NCBI RefSeq assembly: GCF_001673535.1
Contig: NZ_LZLY01000014.1
Coordinates: 62,001-126,000 of the forward strand
DNA from: Mycobacterium sp. 1081908.1
GTDB taxonomy: Bacteria; Actinomycetota; Actinomycetes; Mycobacteriales; Mycobacteriaceae
DNA: 64,000 nucleotides
Direction of reading: 5' to 3'
Shown here one piece after another: positions 1-8,679 of the stretch. Positions within the stretch are counted from its first letter, which is position 1. Each line of letters starts with the position of its first letter. The notes beneath the pieces were generated by a model. It was not told the DNA's origin, made no database searches, and saw nothing but the letters and a program-made list of their open reading frames with translations. A program made the position numbers and the translations under genes.

Positions 1-1
1 A

Positions 2-715
2 CTCGCCGAGATGGGGATGGCGGTCCTGGGCACGGGCCGCGACGAGGACCGACTGGGCGAACTGCAAGAGTCCATCGCCGAGCCGGCGCGGGTCGCGACC
101 CTGGCCGTCGACCTGACCGACGACGACGCGCCGCGGCGCATCGTCGACCTCGCCGTCGACCGCTGGGGTCACATCGACTTCCTGATCAACAACGCCGGGG
201 TCGGCAACCCCAAGCCGCTGCACGAAACGGACGACGAAACACTGGACTACTTCCTGGGTTTGATGCTGCGGGCACCGTTTCGGCTCGCGCGCGAGGTGCT
301 GCCGCACATGGCGCCCGGCTCGGCGATCATCAACATCACCTCGACCTTCGCCGTCGTGGGCGGGCTCCGCGGCGGCGCCTACTCCGCCGCCAAGGGCGGG
401 CTGACCGCGCTGACCACCCACATCGCCTGCCAGTACGGCCCCGCCGGCATCCGCTGCAACGCCGTCGCGCCCGGCGTGACCGTCACGCCGATGGTCGAGA
501 AGCGCCTGCAGGACGAGCGGTTCCGCAAGATCAACACCGAGATGACGCCGCATCAGCGGTTGGGCACCGTCGACGACATCGCCAGCACCGTCGCGTTCCT
601 GTGTTCGCCGGGCGCGAGTTTCATCAACGGGCAGACGATCGTCGTCGACGGCGGCTGGAGCTCGACCAGGTACCTGTCGGACTTCGCGCTGAACTCGGAG
701 TGGTTGGCGCGGTGA
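2..715 (+). CDS. Short-chain dehydrogenase/reductase (5' end outside window)
   Basis: A classical SDR oxidoreductase that would use NAD(P)H on an unknown alcohol or ketone. The open frame runs to the left edge, so the N-terminal glycine-rich nucleotide motif is cut off and 237 residues are visible. The NNAG segment (INNAGVG), the catalytic Ser region (ITSTFA), the YxxxK pair (YSAAKGG) and the usual C-terminal [11 protein letters not shown] signature are present, so the enzyme looks active. Its stop overlaps the next start (GTGA), which places it in one operon with the LLM enzyme, sulfotransferase, isomerase and DUF1214 genes that follow. The substrate is not known. Confidence 0.9.
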   Translation, partial: LAEMGMAVLGTGRDEDRLGELQESIAEPARVATLAVDLTDDDAPRRIVDLAVDRWGHIDFLINNAGVGNPKPLHETDDETLDYFLGLMLRAPFRLAREVLPHMAPGSAIINITSTFAVVGGLRGGAYSAAKGGLTALTTHIACQYGPAGIRCNAVAPGVTVTPMVEKRLQDERFRKINTEMTPHQRLGTVDDIASTVAFLCSPGASFINGQTIVVDGGWSSTRYLSDFALNSEWLAR

Positions 716-1839
716 AGGTTTCGCCCGCGGCTTTCGTTCGCACCACTCTCCCGCTGGACCTGTCGAGGCTGGCCGATCTGGATACCGGTCGGTACCACTC
801 GATCTGGCTGCCCGACCACATGGTGAGCTTTTGGCCCGACGCGCTGTGGACCCCGGAGTTCACCGACCTCGCGACGGCGTCGCCGTCCCCGCATCGCCAC
901 CTCGACGGCATGGCGGTCGCCGCGGCCGCGGCGGTGCTGACCGACACCGTGCCGCTGGCGACCAGCGTCGTGGACACGGTGCGCCGCCACCCCGCGATGC
1001 TGGCCCAGAGCGCGCTGACCATTGACCATCTCTCCCGGGGGCGATTCATCCTGGGCCTCGGCAGCGGTGAGAGCGAAAACATCCTGCCCTACGGTTTCGA
1101 CTTCGCCAGGCCCGTCAGCCGCTTCGAGGAAGCGGTGCGGGTCATCCGCCTGCTCTGGGACAGCGACGGGCCGGTGGACTTCGAGGGCCGGTTCTACCGG
1201 CTGGATCACGCCCGGCTGGACACCGAGCCCTACCACGGGCGCTTCCCGCCGATCTGGATCGGCGCCAGCGGGCCACGGATGCTCGACATCGTCGGGCGTT
1301 ACGCCGACGGCTGGTGGCCCGCCGGGGCGTGGACCCCCGACCACTATGCCGAGATGCTCGGCGCGGTAAGGCAATCGGCCGAGCGGGCCGGCCGCGACCC
1401 GATGGCGATCACGCCGTGCTACGTGCAGGTGTGCCTGATCGGCGAGGACGACGACGCGATCGAAAGGATCGTCCGCGCCCCGCTGGTGGCCGCCGTCCTG
1501 CTGCAGGTGTCGGCGGACGTGTTGCGCCGCTTCGGCTTCGACCATCCGATGGGCGACGACTGGGGCGGCTTTCATGACATTGACCCGACGACGCTGACGC
1601 GTGACCGGATCATCGACTTCCTGGGCCGGGTCAAGCCCGAGGCGATCCGGGCGGTCGTGCCGCACGGCACCCCCCGTCAGGTCGCCGCAATCATCAAGTC
1701 GTACGTGGACGCCGGGCTCCGCGTTCCCAAGATCCTGGACTACGGGGCGATGGCCGGGCTGGAGTTCGGCGCCGCGTCGGCGGCCAACGTCCGCAAGACG
1801 GAGGACGAATTGCTGGCCTTGTGTGGGGGCCAACCATGA
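712..1839 (+). CDS. LLM class flavin/F420-dependent oxidoreductase
   Basis: A 375-residue luciferase-like TIM-barrel protein, probably using coenzyme F420 as many mycobacterial members do; the substrate is unknown. Family features are the early WLPDHM segment, the [14 protein letters not shown] stretch near residue 105 and the [20 protein letters not shown] stretch near 185. I chose the GTG start that overlaps the stop of the SDR by four bases, because it gives a family-sized protein. A longer open frame extends upstream but lies inside the SDR gene. The stop in turn overlaps the next start (ATGA). A second LLM gene beside the same partner families lies near 39 kb. Confidence 0.88.
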   Translation: MKVSPAAFVRTTLPLDLSRLADLDTGRYHSIWLPDHMVSFWPDALWTPEFTDLATASPSPHRHLDGMAVAAAAAVLTDTVPLATSVVDTVRRHPAMLAQSALTIDHLSRGRFILGLGSGESENILPYGFDFARPVSRFEEAVRVIRLLWDSDGPVDFEGRFYRLDHARLDTEPYHGRFPPIWIGASGPRMLDIVGRYADGWWPAGAWTPDHYAEMLGAVRQSAERAGRDPMAITPCYVQVCLIGEDDDAIERIVRAPLVAAVLLQVSADVLRRFGFDHPMGDDWGGFHDIDPTTLTRDRIIDFLGRVKPEAIRAVVPHGTPRQVAAIIKSYVDAGLRVPKILDYGAMAGLEFGAASAANVRKTEDELLALCGGQP

Positions 1840-3005
1840 CGGCCCGACTCGATGCGGACGCGATGCTCGCCCGCGCGCAGGCCGAGGCGGGACTTGACGA
1901 CTACGGCGATCCGACGCTGCCGGAGCGGTTCCGCTTGGCCGTCGACCACCTGAACGGTATCGGCATGGACGCCAACGGCATTGACCAGGCCGAGCGCGTC
2001 TGTCATTGGCTGCTGACGTCGCGCCTGGAGATGATCGAGGACCGCAACCGCTACCCGATCGCCGCCGAGGTGATCGATCACCCGATGTTCGTGACGGGGG
2101 AGCCGCGCTCGGGTACCACGCTCGTGCACGCGCTGATGGCGGTGGACCCGCACGCACGCGCGCTGCGCTTCTGGGAGGTGATGTACCCGTCGCCGCCTCC
2201 CGGTACCACCCGCCCGGACGACCCCCGCCGCGCCCGGGCCGACGCCGACTGGCGCGAGATCAACGCCAAGATGCCCAAGTGGCTGCTCAGCCACCCGTAC
2301 AACGACATGCTCGGCGACGGCCTCCCCGAAGACGAGCGCACCTGGGCCTTCGACTTTCGGGTGATGACCCCGACCGCGTGGTGGCGGGTGCCGATGCAGA
2401 CCCTCGTCGGTGGTCTGCCGACCGACCCGGCCGCGCAGTACCGCCTGCACAAGGCGATGCTGCAGCAGTTTCAGTACAACCGGCCCCGGAAGTACTGGGT
2501 GCTGAAGGGATTCCACGGCTTTCGCCTCGAGGAGTTCTTCGATGCTTATCCCGACGCGAACCTACTGTGGTTGCATCGCGACCCGGTCCAGGTGGCGGCG
2601 TCGCGCACCATGATGATGGCCGACATCCTCGACGGCATCGTCGGTCCGATCGATCTCGCGGTCGAGGCGAAGAAGCACCTCGAGATGACCCGGGCCAGCA
2701 TCGCCAACACCATGTCCAACCCGATGGTGGACGATCCGCGGATCCTGCACGTTCCCTACACCGACTTCGTCGCCGACCCGGTCGCGACCGTCGGACGCTA
2801 CTACGCCTTTTGCGGGCGGGCCCTCACCGGCGAGGCCGAGGCGTCGATGCGGGATTACCTGGCCGACAACCGCGGCGACCGCTACGGGAAGTTCCGTTAC
2901 TCCACCAGGCTGCTGACCGACATCGGTGAAAACCTCGAAGACCTGCACGCCGAGTTCGCGCCCTTCCGCGAGCGATTCGGGGTCAGCATCGAGAAGCGCG
3001 ATTGA
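1836..3005 (+). CDS. Sulfotransferase family protein
   Basis: A 389-residue protein of the large mycobacterial sulfotransferase-like family, which transfers sulfate from PAPS to hydroxyl groups in characterised members. The 5'-phosphosulfate loop is visible as GEPRSGTTLVHAL near residue 88. The 3'-phosphate region follows as WLHRDPVQVAAS near residue 245. The ATG start overlaps the preceding stop (ATGA), so translation is probably coupled. No signal peptide or membrane segment is seen, so it should be cytosolic. The acceptor is unknown; neighbours point to a small lipid- or terpenoid-like substrate, but that is inference. Confidence 0.85.
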   Translation: MTARLDADAMLARAQAEAGLDDYGDPTLPERFRLAVDHLNGIGMDANGIDQAERVCHWLLTSRLEMIEDRNRYPIAAEVIDHPMFVTGEPRSGTTLVHALMAVDPHARALRFWEVMYPSPPPGTTRPDDPRRARADADWREINAKMPKWLLSHPYNDMLGDGLPEDERTWAFDFRVMTPTAWWRVPMQTLVGGLPTDPAAQYRLHKAMLQQFQYNRPRKYWVLKGFHGFRLEEFFDAYPDANLLWLHRDPVQVAASRTMMMADILDGIVGPIDLAVEAKKHLEMTRASIANTMSNPMVDDPRILHVPYTDFVADPVATVGRYYAFCGRALTGEAEASMRDYLADNRGDRYGKFRYSTRLLTDIGENLEDLHAEFAPFRERFGVSIEKRD

Positions 3006-3006
3006 C

Positions 3007-3777
3007 ATGACCGCGCGCGAACGGCTCTCGGTCCACAACGTGACGTTCCTCGGGGCGGATACCGCTGAGCTACAGAAGAATTGGACCACCCTGGGCCTGC
3101 GACACCTGAGCGTCCTCGATACGCAACTGCTCGACCCCGGCTTCGTGCGCCTGATCCGAACCGAAGGGTACGCGGTCGAGGCGGTCTACCATCTGTTCGG
3201 CGCCGGTGCGGAATTGTCCCGGCTGATCGACGCGGCCGCGGCCACCGGTGCGCGGTGCATCTACATGCTCACCGGCGGCCGGGGTGGGCTCACCTGGGAG
3301 CGGGCGGCGGAGCGGTTTTGTCGCGCGGTCGAGCCGTGCGTGCGACAGGCGGAGCAGGCCGGCGTCGGCCTGGCCATCGAGAACGCGTCGAGCCTCTACG
3401 CCGACATCCATCTCGCACACAGCCTGCGTGACACCATCGCGCTCGCCGAGCTGGCGGGGCTCGGCATCTGCGTCGACCTGTTTCACTGCTGGGCCGAAGC
3501 CGACCTCGGTGGCCTGCTGCGGCGGGCGCTGCCCCGCACGCAGCTGATCCAATTGAGCGATTACGTGCTGGGGGACCGGGCGCTCCCGGCCCGCGCGGTG
3601 CCCGGTGACGGCGCGATTCCGATCGAACCCTTCGTGGCTCAGGCGTTGGCCGAGGGCTATCGGTTCGGTTTCGACCTGGAACTGCTCGGCCCGCGCATCG
3701 ATGCGGAGGGCAGGTTGGCGGCGGCCGGGCGCGCCTGCGCGGCGGTGAGCGCGATGCTCGACAGGCTCGGCGGCTGA
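3007..3777 (+). CDS. Sugar phosphate isomerase/epimerase-like TIM barrel
   Basis: A 256-residue protein of the xylose isomerase-like TIM-barrel superfamily (AP endonuclease family 2 fold). Supporting segments are GLAIENASSLYADIHLAHS near residue 120, GICVDLFHCWAE near 155, LIQLSDYVLGDR near 180 and the final FDLELLGPRI. They carry the Glu, Asp and His residues that usually bind a metal in this fold. The start ATG lies one base after the sulfotransferase stop; a longer in-frame extension would run back into that gene and was rejected. The true reaction is unknown; isomerase, epimerase and dehydratase are all possible. Confidence 0.78.
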   Translation: MTARERLSVHNVTFLGADTAELQKNWTTLGLRHLSVLDTQLLDPGFVRLIRTEGYAVEAVYHLFGAGAELSRLIDAAAATGARCIYMLTGGRGGLTWERAAERFCRAVEPCVRQAEQAGVGLAIENASSLYADIHLAHSLRDTIALAELAGLGICVDLFHCWAEADLGGLLRRALPRTQLIQLSDYVLGDRALPARAVPGDGAIPIEPFVAQALAEGYRFGFDLELLGPRIDAEGRLAAAGRACAAVSAMLDRLGG

Positions 3778-3793
3778 GGAAGGGCGGGGCGCA

Positions 3794-5002
3794 ATGGCTT
3801 TCGGTGACGGGCCGGACGATGCGGCGCTCGACCGCGCATGGGGCGAGTTCTGCGAGCGATTGCAGGCCGCCGGCAAGCGGGCGTTCAAGGATCTCAACGC
3901 GACCTCCGGCTTGCAGCGCGCCGACGCGTTTCGCTTCCTGACCCAGAACCTGGGTCAGGCATTCGATCTGGCCCTGGAAACCCGCGACACCCGCTATCCG
4001 GTGCTGCACACCTTTTGCAATCCGACCCGCAAGCTGGGTGGAGACTGCGCCGATTTCACCTACCAACAGGTCTGGATCGACGGCGAATCGACCTACCGAA
4101 TCACCGGAACCCGCGGCACCGCGCCGTTTTTCAACATCACCGTGCAGGGGGCGCGGGCGGACGGTCCGAACGTCCTGCACGAGCCGTTCGGCGACGTCCC
4201 GGAGGTCAACCTGTTCGGCCACCAACTGCGCGTCGAGCCGGACGGCACCTTCGAGCTCTACATCGGTGGTCGAAAGCGCGACCCCAACTGGCTGCCGACC
4301 ACCGCGCATTCGCGCAAGCTGTTCATCCGCCAGGGCTTCGACCGCTGGGACGAGAGCCCCGCCCGGATGCGGATCGAGCGCGTCGACATGACTTCGCCGA
4401 AGCCGCTGCCCACCCCCGGCACCATGGTCGAGGCCATGCGCTGGGCCGGTGATTTCGTCACCGGGCTCATGAGCGACTGGCCCGAGTTCCCGTTCACGCA
4501 CGGCGGCGTCGACGGCGAACATCCGAATCGGTTCCCCCGCCCGGACACGTCCGATGCCGACGCCAAGCGCGGCCGAACCGCCGCCAACATGTACTGGGAA
4601 CTCGGCCCCGACGAAGCCCTCATCGTCGAGTTCGACGCCCACGAGGGCTTGTGGATGATCACGAACATGGGCGCCTATTTCACCAGCATGGACTTCCTGT
4701 ACCGGCCGGTGAGCTACACCCCGAGCCGCGCATCGGTCGACAACGACGGCAAAGTCAGACTGATTCTGGCCCACCGCGACCCGGGTTTCCGCAACTGGAT
4801 CGACACCCAGGGATTCGAACGCGGGAACCTCACCTACCGCCACATGCTCGCGGGTCAGCCCGCCACGCTGACGACCCGGCTCGCCAAACACGCCGAACTC
4901 GGGCACGCGTTGCCCCCGGAAACCGCGCGCGTCACGAGCGCCGAACGCACCGCTTTGATGTGGGAACGCTTCAACGGAATCCGCAACCGATTTCCCCTCT
5001 GA
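3794..5002 (+). CDS. DUF1214 domain-containing protein
   Basis: A 402-residue protein, last in the plus-strand operon, 16 bases after the isomerase. Its C-terminal third resembles DUF1214, with DPGFRNWIDTQGFERGNLTY near residue 335. The family has no settled biochemical role and often sits in clusters for lipid or xenobiotic metabolism. No signal peptide is visible. A second DUF1214 protein near 40.2 kb is also beside an LLM enzyme and close to a sulfotransferase, so the association is not a single accident. Confidence 0.8.
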   Translation: MAFGDGPDDAALDRAWGEFCERLQAAGKRAFKDLNATSGLQRADAFRFLTQNLGQAFDLALETRDTRYPVLHTFCNPTRKLGGDCADFTYQQVWIDGESTYRITGTRGTAPFFNITVQGARADGPNVLHEPFGDVPEVNLFGHQLRVEPDGTFELYIGGRKRDPNWLPTTAHSRKLFIRQGFDRWDESPARMRIERVDMTSPKPLPTPGTMVEAMRWAGDFVTGLMSDWPEFPFTHGGVDGEHPNRFPRPDTSDADAKRGRTAANMYWELGPDEALIVEFDAHEGLWMITNMGAYFTSMDFLYRPVSYTPSRASVDNDGKVRLILAHRDPGFRNWIDTQGFERGNLTYRHMLAGQPATLTTRLAKHAELGHALPPETARVTSAERTALMWERFNGIRNRFPL

Positions 5003-5210
5003 TGCGGCTCCGGGCGCGCGTGTCTTCCGCGAATCCGGGCTGCCTCGCAACTAGGCTGGCTGCGATCAAGAGGAGGGGCAGCGACGTATCGGCATCAATC
5101 TTGGCGCCGGGCGACAGAGTGGCCAGGGCGCATTAACGACGGACACTGAGCCGGGCGGGAGGTACCCCGCGCCGGCGCGTTCCGCTCGGCGGCCGCGATG
5201 GGTCGCCCCC

Positions 5211-7208
5211 GTGCGCCGCGTCGGCCGGCTCGCGATCTGGGATCAACCGGAACGGCGCAGCGGCATCCCGGCGCTGGACGGGCTTCGCGCGATCGCGGTC
5301 GCGCTGGTGCTCGTTGGGCACGGCGGCATCCCGGGCGTCGGCGGCGGCTTCATCGGCGTCGACATCTTCTTCGTCCTCAGCGGCTTCCTGATCACCTCGC
5401 TGCTGCTCGACGAGCTCCAGCGCACCGGTCGAATTGAGCTGACCGGCTTTTGGATTCGGCGCGCGCGACGGCTGCTGCCGGCCCTGGTGTTGATGGTGCT
5501 CACCGTGGGTGCGGCGCGTGAACTCCTGCCGAGCCAGTCGCTCACCGGGTTGCGCGACGACGCGATCGCCGCGTTCCTGTGGGTCGCGAATTGGCGGTTC
5601 GTGGCCCAGAAGACCGACTACTTCACCCAGGGCGCCCCGCCGTCGCCGCTGCAGCACACCTGGTCGCTCGGGGTGGAAGAGCAGTACTACTTCCTCTGGC
5701 CGGTCCTGCTCATCGCGGTGACCCTGTTGTTGGCCGCGCGGGCCCGGCGCTACTTCAGGCGGGCCACCGTCGGCGGGGTGCGGTTCGCCACCTTCCTGAT
5801 CGCCAGCACCGGCGCGCTCGCGTCGGCGGCGGTCGCCATCGTCCTGGCCTCCGACTCCACGCGCGACCGGATCTACTTCGGCACCGACACCCGTGCCGAG
5901 GCCCTGCTCACCGGCGCCGCGGCGGCGGCCCTGCTGGTCAGGGATTGGCCGTCGATGAACCGCGGCTGGTGCCTCATCCGGAGCCGGTGGGGCCGGCGGG
6001 TCGCCCGAGTTCTGCCGCTGCTCGGTCTGGCGGGGCTGGCGGCGGCGACCCACTTCGCGTCGGGCCGCGCCGGCGAGTTTCGTCACGGCCTGCTCATCGG
6101 GGTCGCGGTTGCATCCGTCGTCGTGGTCGCCCCGGTGGCGATGGAGCAGCGCGGTGCCGTCGCCCGCGTCCTGGCCCTGCGTCCCCTGGTATGGCTGGGC
6201 ACCATCTCCTACGGCGTGTACCTGTGGCACTGGCCAATCTTTTTGGCCCTCAACGGCGAACGCACCGGATGGTCCGGGCTGCGGCTGTTCGGCGCGCGGT
6301 GCGCCGCCACGGTGGTGGTCGCCGCCGCGTCGTGGTGGCTGATCGAACAACCGATCCGGCGGTGGCGCCCAGCGCGGGTTCCGTTGCTGCCGCTCGCGGC
6401 GGCCACCGTGGCCAGCGCCGCCGCGGTGACGCTGTTGGTGGTCCCGGTGGGCACCGGGCCCGGCCTGCGCGAGGGCCTGCCGCCGGGAGTCTCGGCGGTG
6501 GCCGCGGTCTCGCCGTCCCCGCCCGGTGCCGCCCGGCCCGCGCCCCGCGATCCCCACCGGCCCTTCACCGTTTCGGTGTTCGGGGATTCGATCGGGTGGA
6601 CCTGGATGCACTACCTCCCGCCGACACCCGGGTTCGCGTTCCTCGACCACACCGTCATCGGCTGCAGCCTGGTGCGCGGCACGCCGTATCGGTACATCGG
6701 CCAAACCCTTGAGCAGAGACCCGAATGCGACGGCTGGCCCATCAGATGGTCGGCGCAGCTCGGCCAGGATCAGCCGGACGTGGCGCTGCTGATCATCGGC
6801 CGCTGGGAGACCGTCGATCGTGTCAACGAGGGGCAGTGGACCCATATCGGCGATCCGACCTTCGACGCCTACCTCAACGGCGAGCTGCAGCGAGCGCTGA
6901 ACATCCTGAGCGCCAACGGCGTTCGTCTGGTGGTGGCGACCGTGCCGTACAGTCGTGGCGGCGAGAAGCCGGACGGTCGCCTGTATCCGGAGGACCAGCC
7001 CGATCGCGTCAACCTGTGGAACACCATGCTCCGCAAAACGGTTGCCCAGCGCGGCGGCGTCCAGATTCTCGACCTGAACAAAAAGCTATGCCCGGACGGG
7101 GTTTACACGACCAAGGTCGACGGCATCAAGGTGCGCAGCGACGGCGTCCACCTCACCCCCGAAGGGGTGAAATGGCTGACACCCTGGCTCGAGGAATCCC
7201 TGAGATAG
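5211..7208 (+). CDS. Membrane acyltransferase with C-terminal SGNH domain (Rv0111-like)
   Basis: A 665-residue two-domain O-acyltransferase of the OafA/OatA type. Residues about 20-400 form the multi-pass acyltransferase-3 domain, starting with ALDGLRAIAVALVLVGHGG and FVLSGFLIT. Residues about 455-665 form an SGNH esterase-like domain with FGDSIGW (catalytic Ser) and SDGVHLTPEG (Asp-His pair). Such enzymes move acetyl or other acyl groups across the membrane onto cell-envelope glycans. It matches Rv0111 of M. tuberculosis in type and order. The GTG start is supported by the position of the conserved LDGLRA segment. The 208 bases upstream hold no further gene. Confidence 0.88.
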   Translation: MRRVGRLAIWDQPERRSGIPALDGLRAIAVALVLVGHGGIPGVGGGFIGVDIFFVLSGFLITSLLLDELQRTGRIELTGFWIRRARRLLPALVLMVLTVGAARELLPSQSLTGLRDDAIAAFLWVANWRFVAQKTDYFTQGAPPSPLQHTWSLGVEEQYYFLWPVLLIAVTLLLAARARRYFRRATVGGVRFATFLIASTGALASAAVAIVLASDSTRDRIYFGTDTRAEALLTGAAAAALLVRDWPSMNRGWCLIRSRWGRRVARVLPLLGLAGLAAATHFASGRAGEFRHGLLIGVAVASVVVVAPVAMEQRGAVARVLALRPLVWLGTISYGVYLWHWPIFLALNGERTGWSGLRLFGARCAATVVVAAASWWLIEQPIRRWRPARVPLLPLAAATVASAAAVTLLVVPVGTGPGLREGLPPGVSAVAAVSPSPPGAARPAPRDPHRPFTVSVFGDSIGWTWMHYLPPTPGFAFLDHTVIGCSLVRGTPYRYIGQTLEQRPECDGWPIRWSAQLGQDQPDVALLIIGRWETVDRVNEGQWTHIGDPTFDAYLNGELQRALNILSANGVRLVVATVPYSRGGEKPDGRLYPEDQPDRVNLWNTMLRKTVAQRGGVQILDLNKKLCPDGVYTTKVDGIKVRSDGVHLTPEGVKWLTPWLEESLR

Positions 7209-7211
7209 CCG

Positions 7212-7871
7212 TTAATCGCCCGTGCGGCAGCTGATTTCCATGCTGTCGCTCTCTCGGACGAGGAAGTTGAAGCTGACGTATCCGTTGTCCGGGTCGCGCA
7301 CGCGGTCGAGATAGGGCTGCATGTCCGCGGAGCTGGCGTTGTCCGCGACGATCAGCGCGCCGGTCTTCAGGCGCGGTTCGAGCAGCTCGATCACCGGTAG
7401 GTAGAGGTCCTTCCAGCCGTCGAGCAGCACGAAATCGACGGGGCCGTCGACGTTGTCCAGCGTGGTCAGCGCGTCGCCCTCGAGGATGGTGATCACGTCG
7501 TCCAGGCCGGTCTCGGCGAAAGTCGTTTTGGCCGCGGCGATCTTGGTGGCGCTGAGCTCGGTGGTCACCACCCGGCCGGCGCCGTTGTCGCGCACCGCCG
7601 CGGCCAGGTGCACCGCCGAGATTCCGAAGGACATGCCGAACTCGACGATCGTGGCGGGCCGGGTCGCCCGCACCAGGGCGTAGAGCAGTCGGCCGGCTTC
7701 CGGCGTCACCGGGATGTAGAACTCGCTCATGGCGTCGGCGCGTTCCTGGGCGCTCATCGGCCGGTCGAAATCTCCAACCCTTTCGCGCAGCTTCGACATC
7801 TGATCTTTGGTTTCGGTGTACATCCGGTCGAGCACGGTCGCGACCTCGGGCGCCTGCAAAGTATTAGCCAT
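7212..7871 (-). CDS. Class I SAM-dependent O-methyltransferase
   Basis: A 219-residue methyltransferase of the catechol/caffeoyl-CoA O-methyltransferase type. The SAM-binding region is IVEFGMSFGISAVHLAAAV (residues about 78-96), followed by VVTTELSATKIAAAK and DFVLLDGWKDLY, the usual acidic SAM and metal-binding positions. I chose the ATG that gives MANTLQAPEV; an in-frame extension upstream would run into the M-box leader on the other strand. It converges on the acyltransferase gene with three bases between the stops. The substrate is unknown. Confidence 0.87.
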   Translation of the reverse strand: MANTLQAPEVATVLDRMYTETKDQMSKLRERVGDFDRPMSAQERADAMSEFYIPVTPEAGRLLYALVRATRPATIVEFGMSFGISAVHLAAAVRDNGAGRVVTTELSATKIAAAKTTFAETGLDDVITILEGDALTTLDNVDGPVDFVLLDGWKDLYLPVIELLEPRLKTGALIVADNASSADMQPYLDRVRDPDNGYVSFNFLVRESDSMEISCRTGD

Positions 7872-7947
7872 GGTTTCGAGGGTAGCCGCGACGGCGGATG
7901 GGCCCGTTGGGTTAACAAAAGCCAACGTAATGGTTGCGTAAAGTAAT

Positions 7948-7976
7948 TTGACGCGCTTTGGGTCGCGGTGCAAAAT
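7948..7976 (+). promoter_or_regulatory. Candidate promoter of the M-box leader
   Basis: TTGACG at 7948-7953 and CAAAAT at 7971-7976 are separated by 17 bases. The first matches the -35 consensus at five of six positions and the second the -10 at four of six. A start six or seven bases downstream would put the 5' end of the transcript right at the first riboswitch helix (7987). This is inferred from sequence only. Confidence 0.5.
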
Positions 7977-7986
7977 GGACGGGCAA

Positions 7987-8154
7987 GCACCTCGGTAGGT
8001 GAGGCGTCTGCACGGATATAGGCCACTGACCCCGAACGTCGAGAGACGCCCCGGGTCAGGACAGCTCTTCCCGGACCCAAGGGTTGAGCCCAAGTGGCTT
8101 CCGGATGATGTTCGGATACGCCGTGCAGTGCCGAAGCTCCGACGAGAGGGGTGC
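7987..8154 (+). promoter_or_regulatory. M-box (ykoK-type) Mg2+ riboswitch
   Basis: The stretch follows the M-box consensus block by block: GGTAGGTGAGGC at about 7994, ATATAGGCCACTG at about 8016, GTCGAGAGACGCC at about 8038, AGTGGCTTCCGGATG at about 8092, and GCCGTGCAGTGC then GAAGCTCCGACGAGAGGGG near the 3' end. Its outer bases GCAC and GTGC can close the first helix. M-box RNAs fold when Mg2+ is plentiful and then reduce expression of the downstream transporter. It lies on the strand of the Nramp-type gene and opens a long leader (7872-8419) that also holds a hairpin and a short ORF. Confidence 0.93.
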
Positions 8155-8176
8155 GACCGGCGGTTTTGCGCCGGTC
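8155..8176 (+). terminator. Hairpin directly after the M-box
   Basis: GACCGGCG and CGCCGGTC form a perfect 8-bp stem with a 6-base loop, starting at the base after the M-box. No long T run follows, as is common for mycobacterial terminators. Its position suits a Mg2+-controlled terminator, with the alternative fold using the riboswitch 3' strand; that switching is inference. Confidence 0.62.
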
Positions 8177-8249
8177 ATTTCGCCTTCTCCCGTTCAGGTG
8201 AGTGTGACGACACCCGCGTGTGTCCCGGCCGTGAGGAGGTGAGGGCGAG

Positions 8250-8324
8250 ATGAGTCCCGGCGACAGTCCGTATCCCAATTCCGTCTTGTCCCGATCCGGT
8301 TCCGGCATTCATTCTGCCGCCTGA
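8250..8324 (+). CDS. Short upstream ORF in the M-box leader (possible Mg2+ leader peptide)
   Basis: A 24-codon ORF starts at an ATG behind a strong ribosome binding site, GAGGAGGTGAG, in the leader between the riboswitch hairpin and the first longer gene. The peptide starts MSPGDSPYPN, with prolines at 3, 7 and 9 and an aspartate at 5. Enterobacterial MgtL leader peptides, which help sense Mg2+ by ribosome stalling or destabilisation at Pro and acidic codons, have a similar start. The GGAGGT of its ribosome binding site is complementary to ACCTCC at about 8399-8404, just before the next gene. Translation and function are unproven. Confidence 0.5.
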   Translation: MSPGDSPYPNSVLSRSGSGIHSAA

Positions 8325-8419
8325 TTTTCTCGGGTGCTCGATAACGCTGCGCGTCAAGCATTTTGCGGGCGACTGGGCGTATGCCACGGGCCGATCGGAC
8401 CTCCCGACAGGAGACGATC

Positions 8420-8635
8420 ATGGCTTTTGTTGTTACCCACCGTCTTACCGGTTCACAGCGGGGACGCGGCCAGTCGATGCTGCGCATCGGCCGACTGTTG
8501 GTCAGCAAGCTGCACGCGCGCAGCGCGCTGACCCCGCAGGAGCGGGCCAATCTGTACGTGTCGCGGATGCCGATCGCGGTTATCTCGGCCTCGCTGGGCG
8601 GGCATCCGTCGGACACCGCGGGCAACCGCCGGTGA
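8420..8635 (+). CDS. Small hypothetical protein upstream of the Nramp-type transporter
   Basis: A 71-residue basic protein starting at an ATG with AGGAG ten bases upstream. I do not recognise a family. It has no clear membrane segment; the centre (LRIGRLLVSKLHARSALT) is amphipathic and Arg/Lys-rich. It lies between the M-box leader and the transporter, ends 44 bases before it and is probably cotranscribed, so it may act with the transporter or may be a second translated leader. Good ribosome binding site and codon use support it as a real gene. Confidence 0.6.
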   Translation: MAFVVTHRLTGSQRGRGQSMLRIGRLLVSKLHARSALTPQERANLYVSRMPIAVISASLGGHPSDTAGNRR

Positions 8636-8679
8636 TTCGCTGATCCGAGCCCGAACTTGGTTGAGATAGCGAGAATTCG

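Noticed and set aside
553..2157. Long minus-strand open frame opposite the LLM and sulfotransferase genes
   Set aside because: Arg/Pro/Gly-rich composition without any domain; a shadow of high-GC coding sequence on the plus strand.
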